From contig NZ_JQAR01000006.1 in assembly GCF_001437155.1 (NCBI RefSeq), forward strand, positions 39,380-103,379: a stretch of DNA of 64,000 nucleotides. The letters are read 5' to 3'. Within the stretch, counting starts at the first letter, position 1. Every line of letters begins with the position of its first letter. The position numbers were made by a program, and so were the translations under genes. Below, piece after piece: positions 35,497 through 44,981 of this stretch. The notes below the pieces were generated by a model that searched no databases, had not been told where the DNA came from, and was given only the letters and a program-made list of their open reading frames with translations. Source of the DNA: Liquorilactobacillus mali (lineage in GTDB: Bacteria; Bacillota; Bacilli; Lactobacillales; Lactobacillaceae).

Positions 35497-35991
35497 CTAT
35501 TGAATAACTAAATCTGTAATAAATACATCTTCTACAATCTTTGCCCCATACGACTTATTAATAGTATCCCGTAATTGATTTTTTAATCCTGCTAAACTAT
35601 CTGCAGATCCGAGAATATCACTTGCCGTTTTTTGCCTGATAACGTTAATAACACTATCTCTAATAACCGCAACATTCTTTTTGGCCTTGGCTTTTTGTTC
35701 TGAATTTGCTACCAAAAGTGATAGAGTGATTTGTGCATACCTTGTGTTATTTGATCCGTCTTCATTGGTCAAATTAATTACAAATTTTTTAACGGGAACT
35801 ATTTGTTGTTTCCCTGAGACAACTGTCTTGGAATGATGCTTAACAGTTGTCGTTTTCTTCGAGTTCAATGCACTCATTATCTTTGGTGTAACAACTGTAC
35901 CTACTACTCCACCGCTAATTGCTACTAAAAGCAGTATTAGTACCCACAAAATCCATCTTTTCTTTTTTTTCTCACTTTTTTCTTTTGCCAT
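35497..35991 (-). CDS. fliL: Flagellar basal body protein FliL
   Basis: A 164-residue protein: a basic cytoplasmic start, one membrane helix (RWILWVLILLLVAISGGVVGTVV) and an extracytoplasmic FliL domain with KKFVINLTNEDGSNNTRYAQITLSL and the C-terminal VEDVFITDLVIQ. It surrounds the stator and helps torque. The ribosome site is about 13 bases from the start, which is long. Confidence 0.9.
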   Translation of the reverse strand: MAKEKSEKKKKRWILWVLILLLVAISGGVVGTVVTPKIMSALNSKKTTTVKHHSKTVVSGKQQIVPVKKFVINLTNEDGSNNTRYAQITLSLLVANSEQKAKAKKNVAVIRDSVINVIRQKTASDILGSADSLAGLKNQLRDTINKSYGAKIVEDVFITDLVIQ

Positions 35992-36001
35992 GCGTAACTA
36001 T

Positions 36002-36220
36002 CTACCTCTCCTTATTGATGGAGTCTAAGTTCTGTGAATCCGCAAGAATTTCTCTCCTATACTCAATTATCAATTTTTTTATCTCGACCGCTTTATTCCT
36101 TACAATTATGTTTCTATCATCCACAAGTGTGATTATTGTGTCTGGAGTCTCTTCGATTTTGAAAATTAAATCTGCATTCAGAAAAAAGGTTTTACCATTT
36201 AGACCAACTAATTCAATCAA
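36002..36220 (-). CDS. flbD: FlbD/SwrD family protein
   Basis: A 72-residue protein with the family signature MIELVGLNGKTFFLNADLIFKIEETPDTIITLVDDRNIIVRN. In Bacillus, SwrD raises flagellar torque. Start is TTG with AAGGAGG. It lies between flgE and fliL, the conserved position. Confidence 0.92.
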   Translation of the reverse strand: MIELVGLNGKTFFLNADLIFKIEETPDTIITLVDDRNIIVRNKAVEIKKLIIEYRREILADSQNLDSINKER

Positions 36221-36260
36221 AACTTGACCTCCTTAACGTTAACTAAGCGACTGATAAACA

Positions 36261-37151
36261 TTATGATTGCTTCAAGTTAATCAGTGTTTGTAACATTTCA
36301 TCCGATGTGGTAATCGTCTTTGCGTTCGCTTGGTACGCTCTATTTGCAATAATCATTTCCGTGAATTCACTGGATAAGTCAACATTAGACATCTCTAGTT
36401 CACCAGAGACAACAGTCCCTGTACCCGTATCACCTGGATTAGATACAATGGCCGCTCCCGAGTTTGCTGAAACCGCATAATTGTTTCCACCGACATTTTC
36501 AAGACCCGCAGCATTATTGAAGGTTGCCAATGAAATTTGCCCCAATACGAAATTTTGACTACCATACTTGCCAATAACAAGACCATTCTGATCAACTGAT
36601 ACAGAGTCATAATTGAGTGTTTCACCATTAACTGTAATTGTGCTTGGAATCGTTAATGCAGATAAATTACCAGAAGCTGCGAGTGCAGCATCTGTATCAG
36701 TTCCATCCGTATATTCTGTTAGTGGCGTTGTTGCTGCTCGACCCATGACCTTCAACCCATCACTAGTCGTTAAATTTCCTTGATTGTCTCTGGAAAATGC
36801 ACCATCTCTCGTATATAAATCCTCACCAGTTTCATTTTGAACGATGAAATATCCCCCACCATTTATATAAAAATCAAGTGCTCGTCCCGTTGATTGTGGT
36901 GAACCAGCAGAGGTATCCTTGTCTATCGAACCAGTTTTAGTCCCAAGTCCTATTTGCTTTGCATTTGTACCACCTAAGTTATTGGATGCAGATGACGAAG
37001 TAGAGGTATTTTGACTCATTAAATCTTCAAAAATAACACGACTTGCCTTAAAACCCATTGTATTTACGTTGGCAATATTATCAGAGATTACATCCATCTT
37101 GGTCTGAAAACCTTTCATACCACTAACACCAGAATAAAGTGATTTTAACAT
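36261..37151 (-). CDS. flgE: Flagellar hook protein FlgE
   Basis: A 296-residue hook-family protein: LKSLYSGVSGMKGFQTKMDVISDNIANVNTMGFKASRVIFEDLMSQ, GGGYFIVQNETGEDLYTRDGAFSRDNQGNL, and the C-terminal LEMSNVDLSSEFTEMIIANRAYQANAKTITTSDEMLQTLINLK. It is short for a hook protein because the variable middle is reduced, but position after flgD fits FlgE. It could also be called FlgG-like. Confidence 0.88.
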   Translation of the reverse strand: MLKSLYSGVSGMKGFQTKMDVISDNIANVNTMGFKASRVIFEDLMSQNTSTSSSASNNLGGTNAKQIGLGTKTGSIDKDTSAGSPQSTGRALDFYINGGGYFIVQNETGEDLYTRDGAFSRDNQGNLTTSDGLKVMGRAATTPLTEYTDGTDTDAALAASGNLSALTIPSTITVNGETLNYDSVSVDQNGLVIGKYGSQNFVLGQISLATFNNAAGLENVGGNNYAVSANSGAAIVSNPGDTGTGTVVSGELEMSNVDLSSEFTEMIIANRAYQANAKTITTSDEMLQTLINLKQS

Positions 37152-37227
37152 TTAACATTCCTCCTATAAGTTGAACTCTCCTCAATCAGTCAGAGAGTTA
37201 TTAGGCTTCCTTATAAGGTCCAGCCCA

Positions 37228-37593
37228 TTATTTTACAAACTTTGTACTATCTATATTTGTTACTGTATTTATCTCATTGACATTCATAGCGGTAATAATC
37301 GTTCTATTTTGGACATTCGCTATTAGACCCATATCCTTGTAGAGTAACAATGAATCCTTACTGCCCTTTTCATCTAATTCACTCATAGCTTGCCCAATAT
37401 GAGAAAGATCGCTATTCTGCAAATCCAAATTACGTGCACTTAACCTTTGGCGTGCATGCTTCGATATCTTCACTTGTTCTTGACTTTGCTCAAGTATTTT
37501 TGAAAAGTCTTCGTTATTTTTACTGGAATTATTTGCATGGATATTATTTATTCCATTGGAACTATTACTAATTCCATTAATTTGTTGTATCAT
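37228..37593 (-). CDS. TIGR02530 flagellar operon protein
   Basis: A 121-residue protein of the flagellar family that sits between flgD and flgE in many Firmicutes. The conserved part is EQVKISKHARQRLSARNLDLQNSDLSHIGQAMSELDEKGSKDSLLLYKDMGLIANVQNRTIITAM. Function is not well known. It overlaps the flgD end by 17 bases. Confidence 0.85.
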   Translation of the reverse strand: MIQQINGISNSSNGINNIHANNSSKNNEDFSKILEQSQEQVKISKHARQRLSARNLDLQNSDLSHIGQAMSELDEKGSKDSLLLYKDMGLIANVQNRTIITAMNVNEINTVTNIDSTKFVK

Positions 37594-38014
37594 TATCCAC
37601 TTCCGTCAATGCACCCATTTGATATTCATTTCCATTTACCACAAGAGTTGCATATCCATTTGAAAATTTAACTTTATCCACTGTGCCACTAATCGTTGTA
37701 CCTTCATCGGTTAGCTGTACATTCTTCCCTAATAACGAAAACGCCTCATTTTGTTGCATTCCCATGACTGTAGTAGTCAAATTCTTCCCAATACTATTCA
37801 ACTGATCCAACGAAGCAAACTGTGCCAGTTGTGAAACATAATCTGTACCACTACTACTACCGCTTGATGAATCACTATCAATTGAGGGGTTCTGCATTGC
37901 AGCAGACATGATTTTCAAAAAGTCGTTCATTGATAGACTGCTCGTGCTTGTTGAACCGCTATATTCTGTTGATATTCCCACTGATGGAATAGCCTGTGTA
38001 TAGTCATAACTCAT
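37577..38014 (-). CDS. flgD: Hook capping/scaffold protein FlgD
   Basis: A 145-residue FlgD with MNDFLKIMSAAMQNPS and the core DYVSQLAQFASLDQLNSIGKNL, then QQNEAFSLLGKNVQLTDEGTTISGTVDKVKFSNGYATLVVNGNEY. It lacks the longer C-terminal Ig/tudor part of enteric FlgD, as in Bacillus. The ATG at 38014 is favoured by an eight-base spacer from AAAGGAG; 38020 is also in frame. Confidence 0.92.
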   Translation of the reverse strand: MSYDYTQAIPSVGISTEYSGSTSTSSLSMNDFLKIMSAAMQNPSIDSDSSSGSSSGTDYVSQLAQFASLDQLNSIGKNLTTTVMGMQQNEAFSLLGKNVQLTDEGTTISGTVDKVKFSNGYATLVVNGNEYQMGALTEVDNDTTN

Positions 38015-38027
38015 TATCATTTCTCCT

Positions 38028-39551
38028 TTACGCTAAAATACTGATTATATTTTTTTCACTTTGTCGTTCTTTTTCTTGTTCTTTAGTAATTGTTTCATCT
38101 TGACCAATTTTGTTATTACGGTATTGCTCATTTAATCTTGTCTTGGGCATATTTTGATTTGCTTGTTGTCCAAACTGGTGCTGCCCAAATGAAAATTGTG
38201 CTCCATCCAAGATACCTGTCGTAGTTGTCTGATACGCTGTAATTTTATTATCGGCAGTCTGATCTGCTGCAATCTGCTTATTCAATATTTGTTCTAACTG
38301 CGTTGATATACCGCTGATGAGCGATTTCGCATGGCTCGATGATAGTTTAAAATCAAGGCTTACTTCATTCGAAGTTGACTGCAAAGAAATTTCAATTTTA
38401 CCAAGGTTCTTCGGTTCCAGTTGAACTGTAACCTGTTTGCTTTCTCCACCTAGCAATGTCTTAACAATACTTGTGGCTGTCCTGCTTTGCAGAACAGTCC
38501 CAGAGTCACTGATTCTTGACGTAAAATCTGACTTGCTATCTGTCACAATTTTGTTTTCCATCATCAAGTTAGCTACCGCTGTTTGGCTTTGTGTTACATT
38601 TTTAATAACTTCTTCAGCTGAAGTTGAATTTTCTTTAGCATCCGTCGTCACAGCTGACGTCAATTTTTCTTTAGCATCTACCTCAACTATTGGTACTGAA
38701 TTCTCCTCGTCATTTGACTTTGCGGTTGTTGTACTACTAACTTTTGGCATAATTTCTGTCGTGTCCTTACTACCCTGGGTAAATTCATCTTGCATTACCA
38801 AGCTAGTATCTTGACTTCCTAACATATCTGCTAAGGAAAAATTGCCCATGACATCACTTGAAGTTTTTATTTTTGAAACAGTACTTTGTACACTATCTAT
38901 GTCATCTAAATCCTGTACACTAATACTTTTAACCTCAGGCTGCTTATTACTTTGTTGATCATTAGTATTTGGGTTATTCGCTAGCAAATTTATACTCAGT
39001 TCTTGCTGACTCCCTACAATTGACTTGGAACTAAGATCCGTCATATCCATGTCTTTTTTAGTAACTTTATTATCAGGACTGGCATTTTCACTCGTACTTA
39101 CCGTACTTGAAAATGAAGACAATTCCTCATCATCTGCAAGGCTGGGGCCATTTACTTGTCCAGCTTTAAAATCCGATGTTTTTAACATCTCTGTTTCCAT
39201 AGCATTTTCTGGTATCGAATGCAGATTGGATTCTTCTTGTACCACAGCATTCACAGCTGACAGATTTTGACTATTTATTTCATCGTTTTCTCTCTTTTTC
39301 CTTTCTTCCTTAATTTGTTGATTTATAAGTGTATCTTTATTATCTTGAAATCCTGTTGTATCGCTAAGATTTTCGTCGCTTGAGTCAGATTCACCAGTAT
39401 CGTTTACTGAAGGTTTACTGCCCATTTTTTGTTGCAGTAGATTAATAAACTGCACTGCTGAAGTTCCTGTTTCACTTGTCGTATTACTATTTCCAACGCT
39501 TATAACTTTCGTTGCTGCTGCCTGCTGATTTGTTATTACTGTACTATTCAT
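38028..39551 (-). CDS. fliK: Hook-length control protein FliK
   Basis: A 507-residue protein. Most is a Ser/Thr/Asn/Asp-rich disordered ruler. The C-terminal FliK_C domain has VKTLLGGESKQVTVQLEPKNLGKIEISLQSTSNEVSLDFKLSSSHAKSLISGISTQLEQIL, the substrate-switch part that contacts FlhB. The ATG at 39551 has AAAGGAGG eight bases upstream. It overlaps the fliJ end. Confidence 0.92.
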   Translation of the reverse strand: MNSTVITNQQAAATKVISVGNSNTTSETGTSAVQFINLLQQKMGSKPSVNDTGESDSSDENLSDTTGFQDNKDTLINQQIKEERKKRENDEINSQNLSAVNAVVQEESNLHSIPENAMETEMLKTSDFKAGQVNGPSLADDEELSSFSSTVSTSENASPDNKVTKKDMDMTDLSSKSIVGSQQELSINLLANNPNTNDQQSNKQPEVKSISVQDLDDIDSVQSTVSKIKTSSDVMGNFSLADMLGSQDTSLVMQDEFTQGSKDTTEIMPKVSSTTTAKSNDEENSVPIVEVDAKEKLTSAVTTDAKENSTSAEEVIKNVTQSQTAVANLMMENKIVTDSKSDFTSRISDSGTVLQSRTATSIVKTLLGGESKQVTVQLEPKNLGKIEISLQSTSNEVSLDFKLSSSHAKSLISGISTQLEQILNKQIAADQTADNKITAYQTTTTGILDGAQFSFGQHQFGQQANQNMPKTRLNEQYRNNKIGQDETITKEQEKERQSEKNIISILA

Positions 39552-39978
39552 AATTCTCACCTCCTTTCAAAATTTTTCGATTCGCAAACTCATCTAATTC
39601 CTTCTGTTCTTCATGTGCTAGCCTTGTTTCAAATTCATTTTTTTGCTTAACTTCAAGCTTTTCTAAAATCTTGCGCTCTTGTTGTGCCCTAACTAATCGT
39701 TCCAACAATCCAGCAATACTTTGCTGTAACTTTAATGATTCTAGCCTCAGTCTGCTTACTTGCTGATCAATCTCATCTAAATAATTCCTCTGAATCTGCA
39801 TTCTTCCAATGGTTGGCTCAATTGCGTACATCAGATTATTCTTCTCTGACAATAATTCATTAATTCTTTTTTCCTTTAACGACAACTCAATGCCTAAGTT
39901 CATGTATTCTTGTTTTAAGCTATCTTCGTTTTCTTTTCTAAAATCGAGTAACTTTTCCAATGTAAAGTTGAACTTCAC
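39544..39978 (-). CDS. fliJ: Flagellar export protein FliJ
   Basis: A 144-residue coiled-coil protein beginning with FNFTLEKLLDFRKENEDSLKQEYMNL. It lies between fliI and fliK. FliJ acts as the stalk in the FliI ATPase ring. The GTG at 39978 with AGGAG is the real start; the longer ORF to 40056 overlaps fliI. Confidence 0.9.
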   Translation of the reverse strand: MKFNFTLEKLLDFRKENEDSLKQEYMNLGIELSLKEKRINELLSEKNNLMYAIEPTIGRMQIQRNYLDEIDQQVSRLRLESLKLQQSIAGLLERLVRAQQERKILEKLEVKQKNEFETRLAHEEQKELDEFANRKILKGGENYE

Positions 39979-39994
39979 TATTTTTCTCCTAGTT

Positions 39995-41326
39995 CTACAA
40001 ATTATATTGTTCAAACAACTGATGCAGTTTTCTTTCCGTCTCATCAAAAGTCTCATACTCTTCTACAGACTGGCATAGAAAATCTTCAATTGGATGATGC
40101 AAAGAAACCGCGTAATCAATAACAGGATTTGCTCCATTCTTATATGCTCCAATATCAATCAAGTCCTTTGCATCTGCGTACACAGTTATATTCTCACGCA
40201 GTTCTTTTGCATCGTTTTCATGTTCTTTTGTAATTAAGGATTTCATCAACCTACTTAAGCTATCTTGAATCGAAATTGCCGGATAGTGATTCTTACTTGC
40301 AATCTTTCTGGACAAGACAATGTGTCCGTCGAGAATTCCACGAACTGAATCTGCAATTGGTTCGTTCATATCATCACCCTCAACAAGCACCGTATAAAAT
40401 GCTGTAATTGACCCTTTTTCCGACATCCCACTTCTTTCTAAGAGTTTAGGAAGTGTGGCAAAAACTGAAGGTGTGTATCCCTTTGTAGTCGGTGGTTCGC
40501 CTATTGACAACCCAATCTCCCTTTGTGCCATTGCAAAGCGAGTGACTGAGTCCATCATCAACACAACTTTTTTACCCTGATCCCTAAAATATTCTGCAAT
40601 TGCTGTCGCCACATATGCACCTTTTAATCTAACCAATGGTGGCATATCCGAAGTAGCACAGACAACGACTGATTTTGCATACCCTTCATTGCCCAAGTCT
40701 TTTTCGATAAATTCCTTAACTTCCCTACCTCGTTCTCCGATAAGTCCAATCACGATCACATCTGCTTGACAATATTTAGCAATCATCCCCAAAAGTGTAC
40801 TTTTGCCGACACCACTTCCAGCAAACACACCCATTCTCTGTCCCTCGCCCACAGTTAGCATTCCATCAATTGCTCTTACACCTGTGCTTAAAATTGTATC
40901 AATGTTCTTACGCTTAAACGGAGCTGGAGATTCTCTCATTACTGGATATTCTAGAAGTTGGTCATCACTATTTCCTTCAATTTCCATAGGTCTTCCCAAT
41001 CCATCTAATGTATGTCCGAGTAGAGAATCACCCACTTTGATCGTCAGGCTCTTACCGGTTGCCTTTACTAACGAGCCCGGTCCAATTCCGCTAAGCTCAT
41101 CCAGCGGCATCAGCAGAACTGTCTTTTTAATAAAACCAACAACCTCCGTCAGTGTCACTTTCTCACTATTTTTATTCTTAATCTCGCAAATTTCACCCAT
41201 AAAAACATCTATTCCCGTAACACGAATTGTTAAACCAACAACTTCGCTCACTTTACCAAAACTTGAAAAAAAATCATTCTTTTTGGCCTGATCCAAATAA
41301 TGTTCAAAAGGTATTTCAAAGCTCAT
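39995..41326 (-). CDS. fliI: Flagellar export ATPase FliI
   Basis: A 443-residue F1-beta-like ATPase with Walker A AGSGVGKST near residue 170, the GERGREVKEFIE block, Walker B KVVLMMDSVTRFAMAQREIGLSIGEPPTTKGYTPSVFA and DGHIVLSRKIASKNHYPAI. It releases chaperones and energises early export. Its start overlaps the fliH stop. Confidence 0.97.
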   Translation of the reverse strand: MSFEIPFEHYLDQAKKNDFFSSFGKVSEVVGLTIRVTGIDVFMGEICEIKNKNSEKVTLTEVVGFIKKTVLLMPLDELSGIGPGSLVKATGKSLTIKVGDSLLGHTLDGLGRPMEIEGNSDDQLLEYPVMRESPAPFKRKNIDTILSTGVRAIDGMLTVGEGQRMGVFAGSGVGKSTLLGMIAKYCQADVIVIGLIGERGREVKEFIEKDLGNEGYAKSVVVCATSDMPPLVRLKGAYVATAIAEYFRDQGKKVVLMMDSVTRFAMAQREIGLSIGEPPTTKGYTPSVFATLPKLLERSGMSEKGSITAFYTVLVEGDDMNEPIADSVRGILDGHIVLSRKIASKNHYPAISIQDSLSRLMKSLITKEHENDAKELRENITVYADAKDLIDIGAYKNGANPVIDYAVSLHHPIEDFLCQSVEEYETFDETERKLHQLFEQYNL

Positions 41327-42035
41327 TTACAGACTCCTCAACGCTTTTCACGTATTTTTCCAACTCACTTTTTAAGTTAAACGTCTCCAATGAATCACTA
41401 GATTCAATATTAATTTCATACAGTCCCATTTTTGAATCATTAATGATTGTATATCTCAGTCTGCTTACTTCACTTCTTTTTTCTTCCATCTTTTTCATAA
41501 TTAAATCGTGATAGCGTTCATTGGCATGTATTATGAATATTTGATCAGGTTTTTCCAACTTGAAAAAAATTGGTTCTATCAATGCCAGCAATTCACTGGC
41601 ATCCTCATCTATCCTGTGTTTCAGAACTACTTCGGCCATCTCAACTGCAAATTCAAAAATTTCATCATGTTTATCGTGCTCATAACGCTTAATATCGGCC
41701 ACTATATCTTTATAATTTTTCCGTGCCTTTTCTATTAATTCAGTCGCTACTTTTTGACCTTCATTCTTTCCATCTTGATAACCCTTTTCAAATCCCTCCC
41801 TTTCGCCATCTTCATAAGCCTTATCTCTAATTTTGTTAGCTTCTACTTTTGCATTTTCAATAATTGTTTCCTTTAAAACTTCTAAGCTTTCACGCTGTTG
41901 CTTCCCCGCCTGGCCCAACTTTGCCTTCATCTCATGAATTTCTCGCGGTTCAGGTGCCTTTGTAACAATCTTCTTTTTCTCTTCAATACTTGAAATTGAG
42001 TTACTTTTAACAAGATTTTTATTCGATAACTGCAT
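41316..42035 (-). CDS. fliH: Flagellar export ATPase regulator FliH
   Basis: A 239-residue protein. The middle has the glycine-spaced helix typical of FliH (EDGEREGFEKGYQDGKNEGQKVATELI), then a C-terminal globular part. It binds FliI and ties it to the C-ring. The long N-terminal helix carries many Lys/Glu. Overlaps fliG and fliI. Confidence 0.92.
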   Translation of the reverse strand: MQLSNKNLVKSNSISSIEEKKKIVTKAPEPREIHEMKAKLGQAGKQQRESLEVLKETIIENAKVEANKIRDKAYEDGEREGFEKGYQDGKNEGQKVATELIEKARKNYKDIVADIKRYEHDKHDEIFEFAVEMAEVVLKHRIDEDASELLALIEPIFFKLEKPDQIFIIHANERYHDLIMKKMEEKRSEVSRLRYTIINDSKMGLYEINIESSDSLETFNLKSELEKYVKSVEESVNEL

Positions 42036-43029
42036 CTTGTTCGCCTCTTTCGATATAAATCTCGCCAGCTTCGTCTAACCTACGGATGACACTGACAATC
42101 TTTTGCTGTGCCTCTTCAACAGCAGAAAGACGCGTTGGCCCCATAAATTCGATTTCTTCTTTCAAGTTTTCAACTGCTCGACTAGAAAGATTCTCAAAAA
42201 TAAAGTCACGAATTGAATCTGCAGCACCTTTAAGTGCCAACGACAAGTCAGAATTTTCAACATCACGCAAGACTTTCTGAACATCTTTACTACCCAAGCT
42301 GACGATATCATCAAACGTAAAGAGACTGGCTTTAACTTCTTGTGAAAGTTCAGGTTGCCTTTGTTCCAAATCAGAAAGAATATTCTTTTCCGTTCCTCGA
42401 CTAACCGAATTAAGTATCTCAACTAATGAATGAACACCGCCAATATTTTCAGTATCGTTCTCGACTGCCGTTGAGAATTTATTCTCCATTATTTGTTCAA
42501 CTCTTTTAATAATTCTAGGCGAAACACTTCCTAAAGTTCCAATTCGCTCCGCAACCTCAACCTGTAATTCATCGGAAAAATGTGTTAATATTTCTGCTGC
42601 TTTATCTGGTTGAATGTAACACATTATCATTGCAATTATTTGTGGATTTTCCTCTTGTAATAGTCTGGTCAATTGTGCTGTATCAGCTTTTCTAGCAATT
42701 TCAAATGGTCTTTCTTTTAACTGGAGCTGATTCAGCAAATCAATTACTTCTTTTGCCCTTTGAGGTCCTAAAGCTTGTTTCAGGAGATCTCTAGCATAAT
42801 CTATCCCACCATCAATAACATATTGCCGTGCATCAGCCGTTGCAACGAATTCCTTGAGCACACTAGATCGTTCTTCGGGACTGACAAAATCCGTATTAGC
42901 AATTTCATAACTGACTTTCTGGATAAAACTGTCGGGGAGTAATTTCATAATTTTAGCAGATGTTTCAGAGCCAAGAGAAATCAACAAAATTGCTGCTTTT
43001 TTAATACCGTCTATTGAATCCATAATCAC
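42019..43029 (-). CDS. fliG: Flagellar motor switch protein FliG
   Basis: A 336-residue protein with the three armadillo-like FliG domains: IDGIKKAAILLISLGSETSAKIMKLL, the EHPQ-like LLQEENPQIIAMIMCYIQPDKAAEIL, and the torque domain with SLGSKDVQKVLRDVENSDLSLALKGAADSIRDFIFENLSSRAVENLKEEIEFMGPTRLSAVEEAQQKIVSVIRRL. Start GTG 43029 has AGAGG at seven bases; ATG 43023 is possible. Confidence 0.97.
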   Translation of the reverse strand: MIMDSIDGIKKAAILLISLGSETSAKIMKLLPDSFIQKVSYEIANTDFVSPEERSSVLKEFVATADARQYVIDGGIDYARDLLKQALGPQRAKEVIDLLNQLQLKERPFEIARKADTAQLTRLLQEENPQIIAMIMCYIQPDKAAEILTHFSDELQVEVAERIGTLGSVSPRIIKRVEQIMENKFSTAVENDTENIGGVHSLVEILNSVSRGTEKNILSDLEQRQPELSQEVKASLFTFDDIVSLGSKDVQKVLRDVENSDLSLALKGAADSIRDFIFENLSSRAVENLKEEIEFMGPTRLSAVEEAQQKIVSVIRRLDEAGEIYIERGEQDAVIE

Positions 43030-43042
43030 TACTCTACCTCTA

Positions 43043-44599
43043 CTATTTTTCTTTCATCCATGCCTTTAATAACTCTGCAACGACCTCTGGATGTTCATCT
43101 GCGAACTTTTTCGCGTTCTCATCTTCTTCTACCTTTTTCTGTCTCTTCTCCAAATCAATTTTAGGCTTAGAATCTTCTACAGTAGCGGCATCAGTAGTGG
43201 CACTACTTGTTTTTTCTACTGTATCTGCCTCTGCAGTGACATCGTAATCATCGTAATATTCGTCATTCCTGTTCTTTCTAATTCGCATAACTGTGAAAAC
43301 AACTGCACCAATGACAACCAGTATTCCAATTGCAGCAACAATGTATACCCAGATAAAGCTATTCTTAGCAGCCTTCTTCTTTTTCTTAGAACTGCTTGCT
43401 TTGTTTTTCTTAGCAAAATCAATTCCTTGTATATTAATCGTATCGCCACGCCCTTGGTTATAACCAACAGCCGACTGTATAACGCTTTGGATCTTTTCTT
43501 GGTCAGTTTGTGAAATGTTACCATCTACCACGACGGAAGCTGTCATCCTGTTGATTGCTCCCGGTGCACTGATTGTCTTAGTAACCTGCGTATTTAATTC
43601 GTTATTTACTGTACGACTATAGGAACCGTTATCTGAGCTACTTGATGAGGCAGTTTCATTAGTGGCATTGTTAGCAGATTCACCACTTGCAGATGATGCG
43701 CCACTTCCCGTGGACTGCTCTTCTTCACTCCTAATACTGGGATTACTGTAAGTAGTTGTCTTATTTTCTATAGCGTCAAAATTCAGATTTAAATCAATCG
43801 AAACTCGAATTTTGTTTGAACCGTATATGGGAGCAAGAAGCTTTTTAACTTTGGCCTCCATCGTAGCTTCGTAGGCTTTTTTTATGCGCATATACTTAGT
43901 GTTATATCCGCTCGAAGAACTGCTTCCACCCGAACTTGTCAGCAGGTTACCATTGCTATCAACAATTTTGACATTATCTTGTGTGAGTCCTTCTACTGCT
44001 CCAGTCGTTAATGAACGAATGCCTTGAACTGCTTCACCGGAGATTCCCCCACTTTTGAGTGTCAACACGATTGATGCCTTGGCCTTTTTGCTACTCCCAC
44101 TATCGCTGAATACACTTTGACTAGGCATCACCAGCATTACTTTTGCTTTCTGCACTTCATTAAGGGACGCGATTGCCTGCTCTAATTCACCTGTTACCGC
44201 ACGCTGATACATAACTTTGCGATCCTCATCAGTCGTCATCACACTTGTACTATCAAACAACTCAAAACCCGTAGAACTATCTGGAAGTTTGTTATCTACC
44301 GCCAAGTCAATTCGCGTTTGATTTACCTTATTTTGGGGTATCAGAATCGTTTTCCCATTATCTCCCAATTTGTAGGGAATATTCTCACTCTTCAGTGTTT
44401 CCGCAACACTGCCTGCATCTGCATCGCTCAAATCTGTAAATAAAACCCCATATTGTACTCTTGTAGTTAAATATGTAACAACACCTGCAACAACTAATAG
44501 ACTGATCAGTGAAGATATCCATGCTATCTTTTTTACCCGACTTTGTCCTTGCCATATTTCCCCACATCTCGCTAAAAATGCTTTAATTCTCTCCAACAC
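43043..44599 (-). CDS. fliF: Flagellar MS-ring protein FliF
   Basis: A 518-residue membrane protein with one N-terminal helix (IAWISSLISLLVVAGVVTYL), the periplasmic-type RBM domains (TGFELFDSTSVMTTDEDRKVMYQRAVTGELEQAIASLNEVQKAKVMLVMP), a second helix near 415-440 (FIWVYIVAAIGILVVIGAVVFTVM) and a C-terminal FliG-binding tail (DEHPEVVAELLKAWMKEK). Start GTG with AGGAG. It is the base on which the flagellum builds. Confidence 0.97.
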   Translation of the reverse strand: MLERIKAFLARCGEIWQGQSRVKKIAWISSLISLLVVAGVVTYLTTRVQYGVLFTDLSDADAGSVAETLKSENIPYKLGDNGKTILIPQNKVNQTRIDLAVDNKLPDSSTGFELFDSTSVMTTDEDRKVMYQRAVTGELEQAIASLNEVQKAKVMLVMPSQSVFSDSGSSKKAKASIVLTLKSGGISGEAVQGIRSLTTGAVEGLTQDNVKIVDSNGNLLTSSGGSSSSSGYNTKYMRIKKAYEATMEAKVKKLLAPIYGSNKIRVSIDLNLNFDAIENKTTTYSNPSIRSEEEQSTGSGASSASGESANNATNETASSSSSDNGSYSRTVNNELNTQVTKTISAPGAINRMTASVVVDGNISQTDQEKIQSVIQSAVGYNQGRGDTINIQGIDFAKKNKASSSKKKKKAAKNSFIWVYIVAAIGILVVIGAVVFTVMRIRKNRNDEYYDDYDVTAEADTVEKTSSATTDAATVEDSKPKIDLEKRQKKVEEDENAKKFADEHPEVVAELLKAWMKEK

Positions 44600-44641
44600 T
44601 TAGTTTTTCTCCTCTGCATAATACTGATACTGCCCTCAAAA

Positions 44642-44971
44642 TTAGAATTGCATATTTGCTATGTCATTGTATGCATCAATACACTTATTACGAACTTGGA
44701 CAGCTGTCTCTAAGGAAAGTTGTGCTTCTGTCATCTTTATCATTACATCCCCTAAATTACTGTTGTTTCCAGAAACCATACTGGCCGAACTTTGATCCAT
44801 ATTAGACATATTTTGACTAACAGACGACAGCGCTGTAGTCAAATAATCACTAAATGACTTTCCACTTTGTGAATCACCATCTAGCTTACTTACTTGACTA
44901 GTTAATCCCGTCATTTTTTGGACAGAATCGCTATAATTGTTTAAATTGCTTACCCCACTAATTCCTGCCAT
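44642..44971 (-). CDS. fliE: Hook-basal body complex protein FliE
   Basis: A 109-residue protein with the FliE pattern: SFSDYLTTALSSVSQNMSNMDQSSASMVSGNNSNLGDVMIKMTEAQLSLETAVQVRNKCIDAYNDIANMQF. It joins the MS ring to the rod. Between flgC and fliF as usual. Strong ribosome site GGAG. Confidence 0.96.
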   Translation of the reverse strand: MAGISGVSNLNNYSDSVQKMTGLTSQVSKLDGDSQSGKSFSDYLTTALSSVSQNMSNMDQSSASMVSGNNSNLGDVMIKMTEAQLSLETAVQVRNKCIDAYNDIANMQF

Positions 44972-44981
44972 TTTATTTCTC

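Noticed and set aside
41693..41700. CCGATAT on the minus strand inside fliH
   Set aside because: The base four at the -35 position are AATT; poor site inside a gene.
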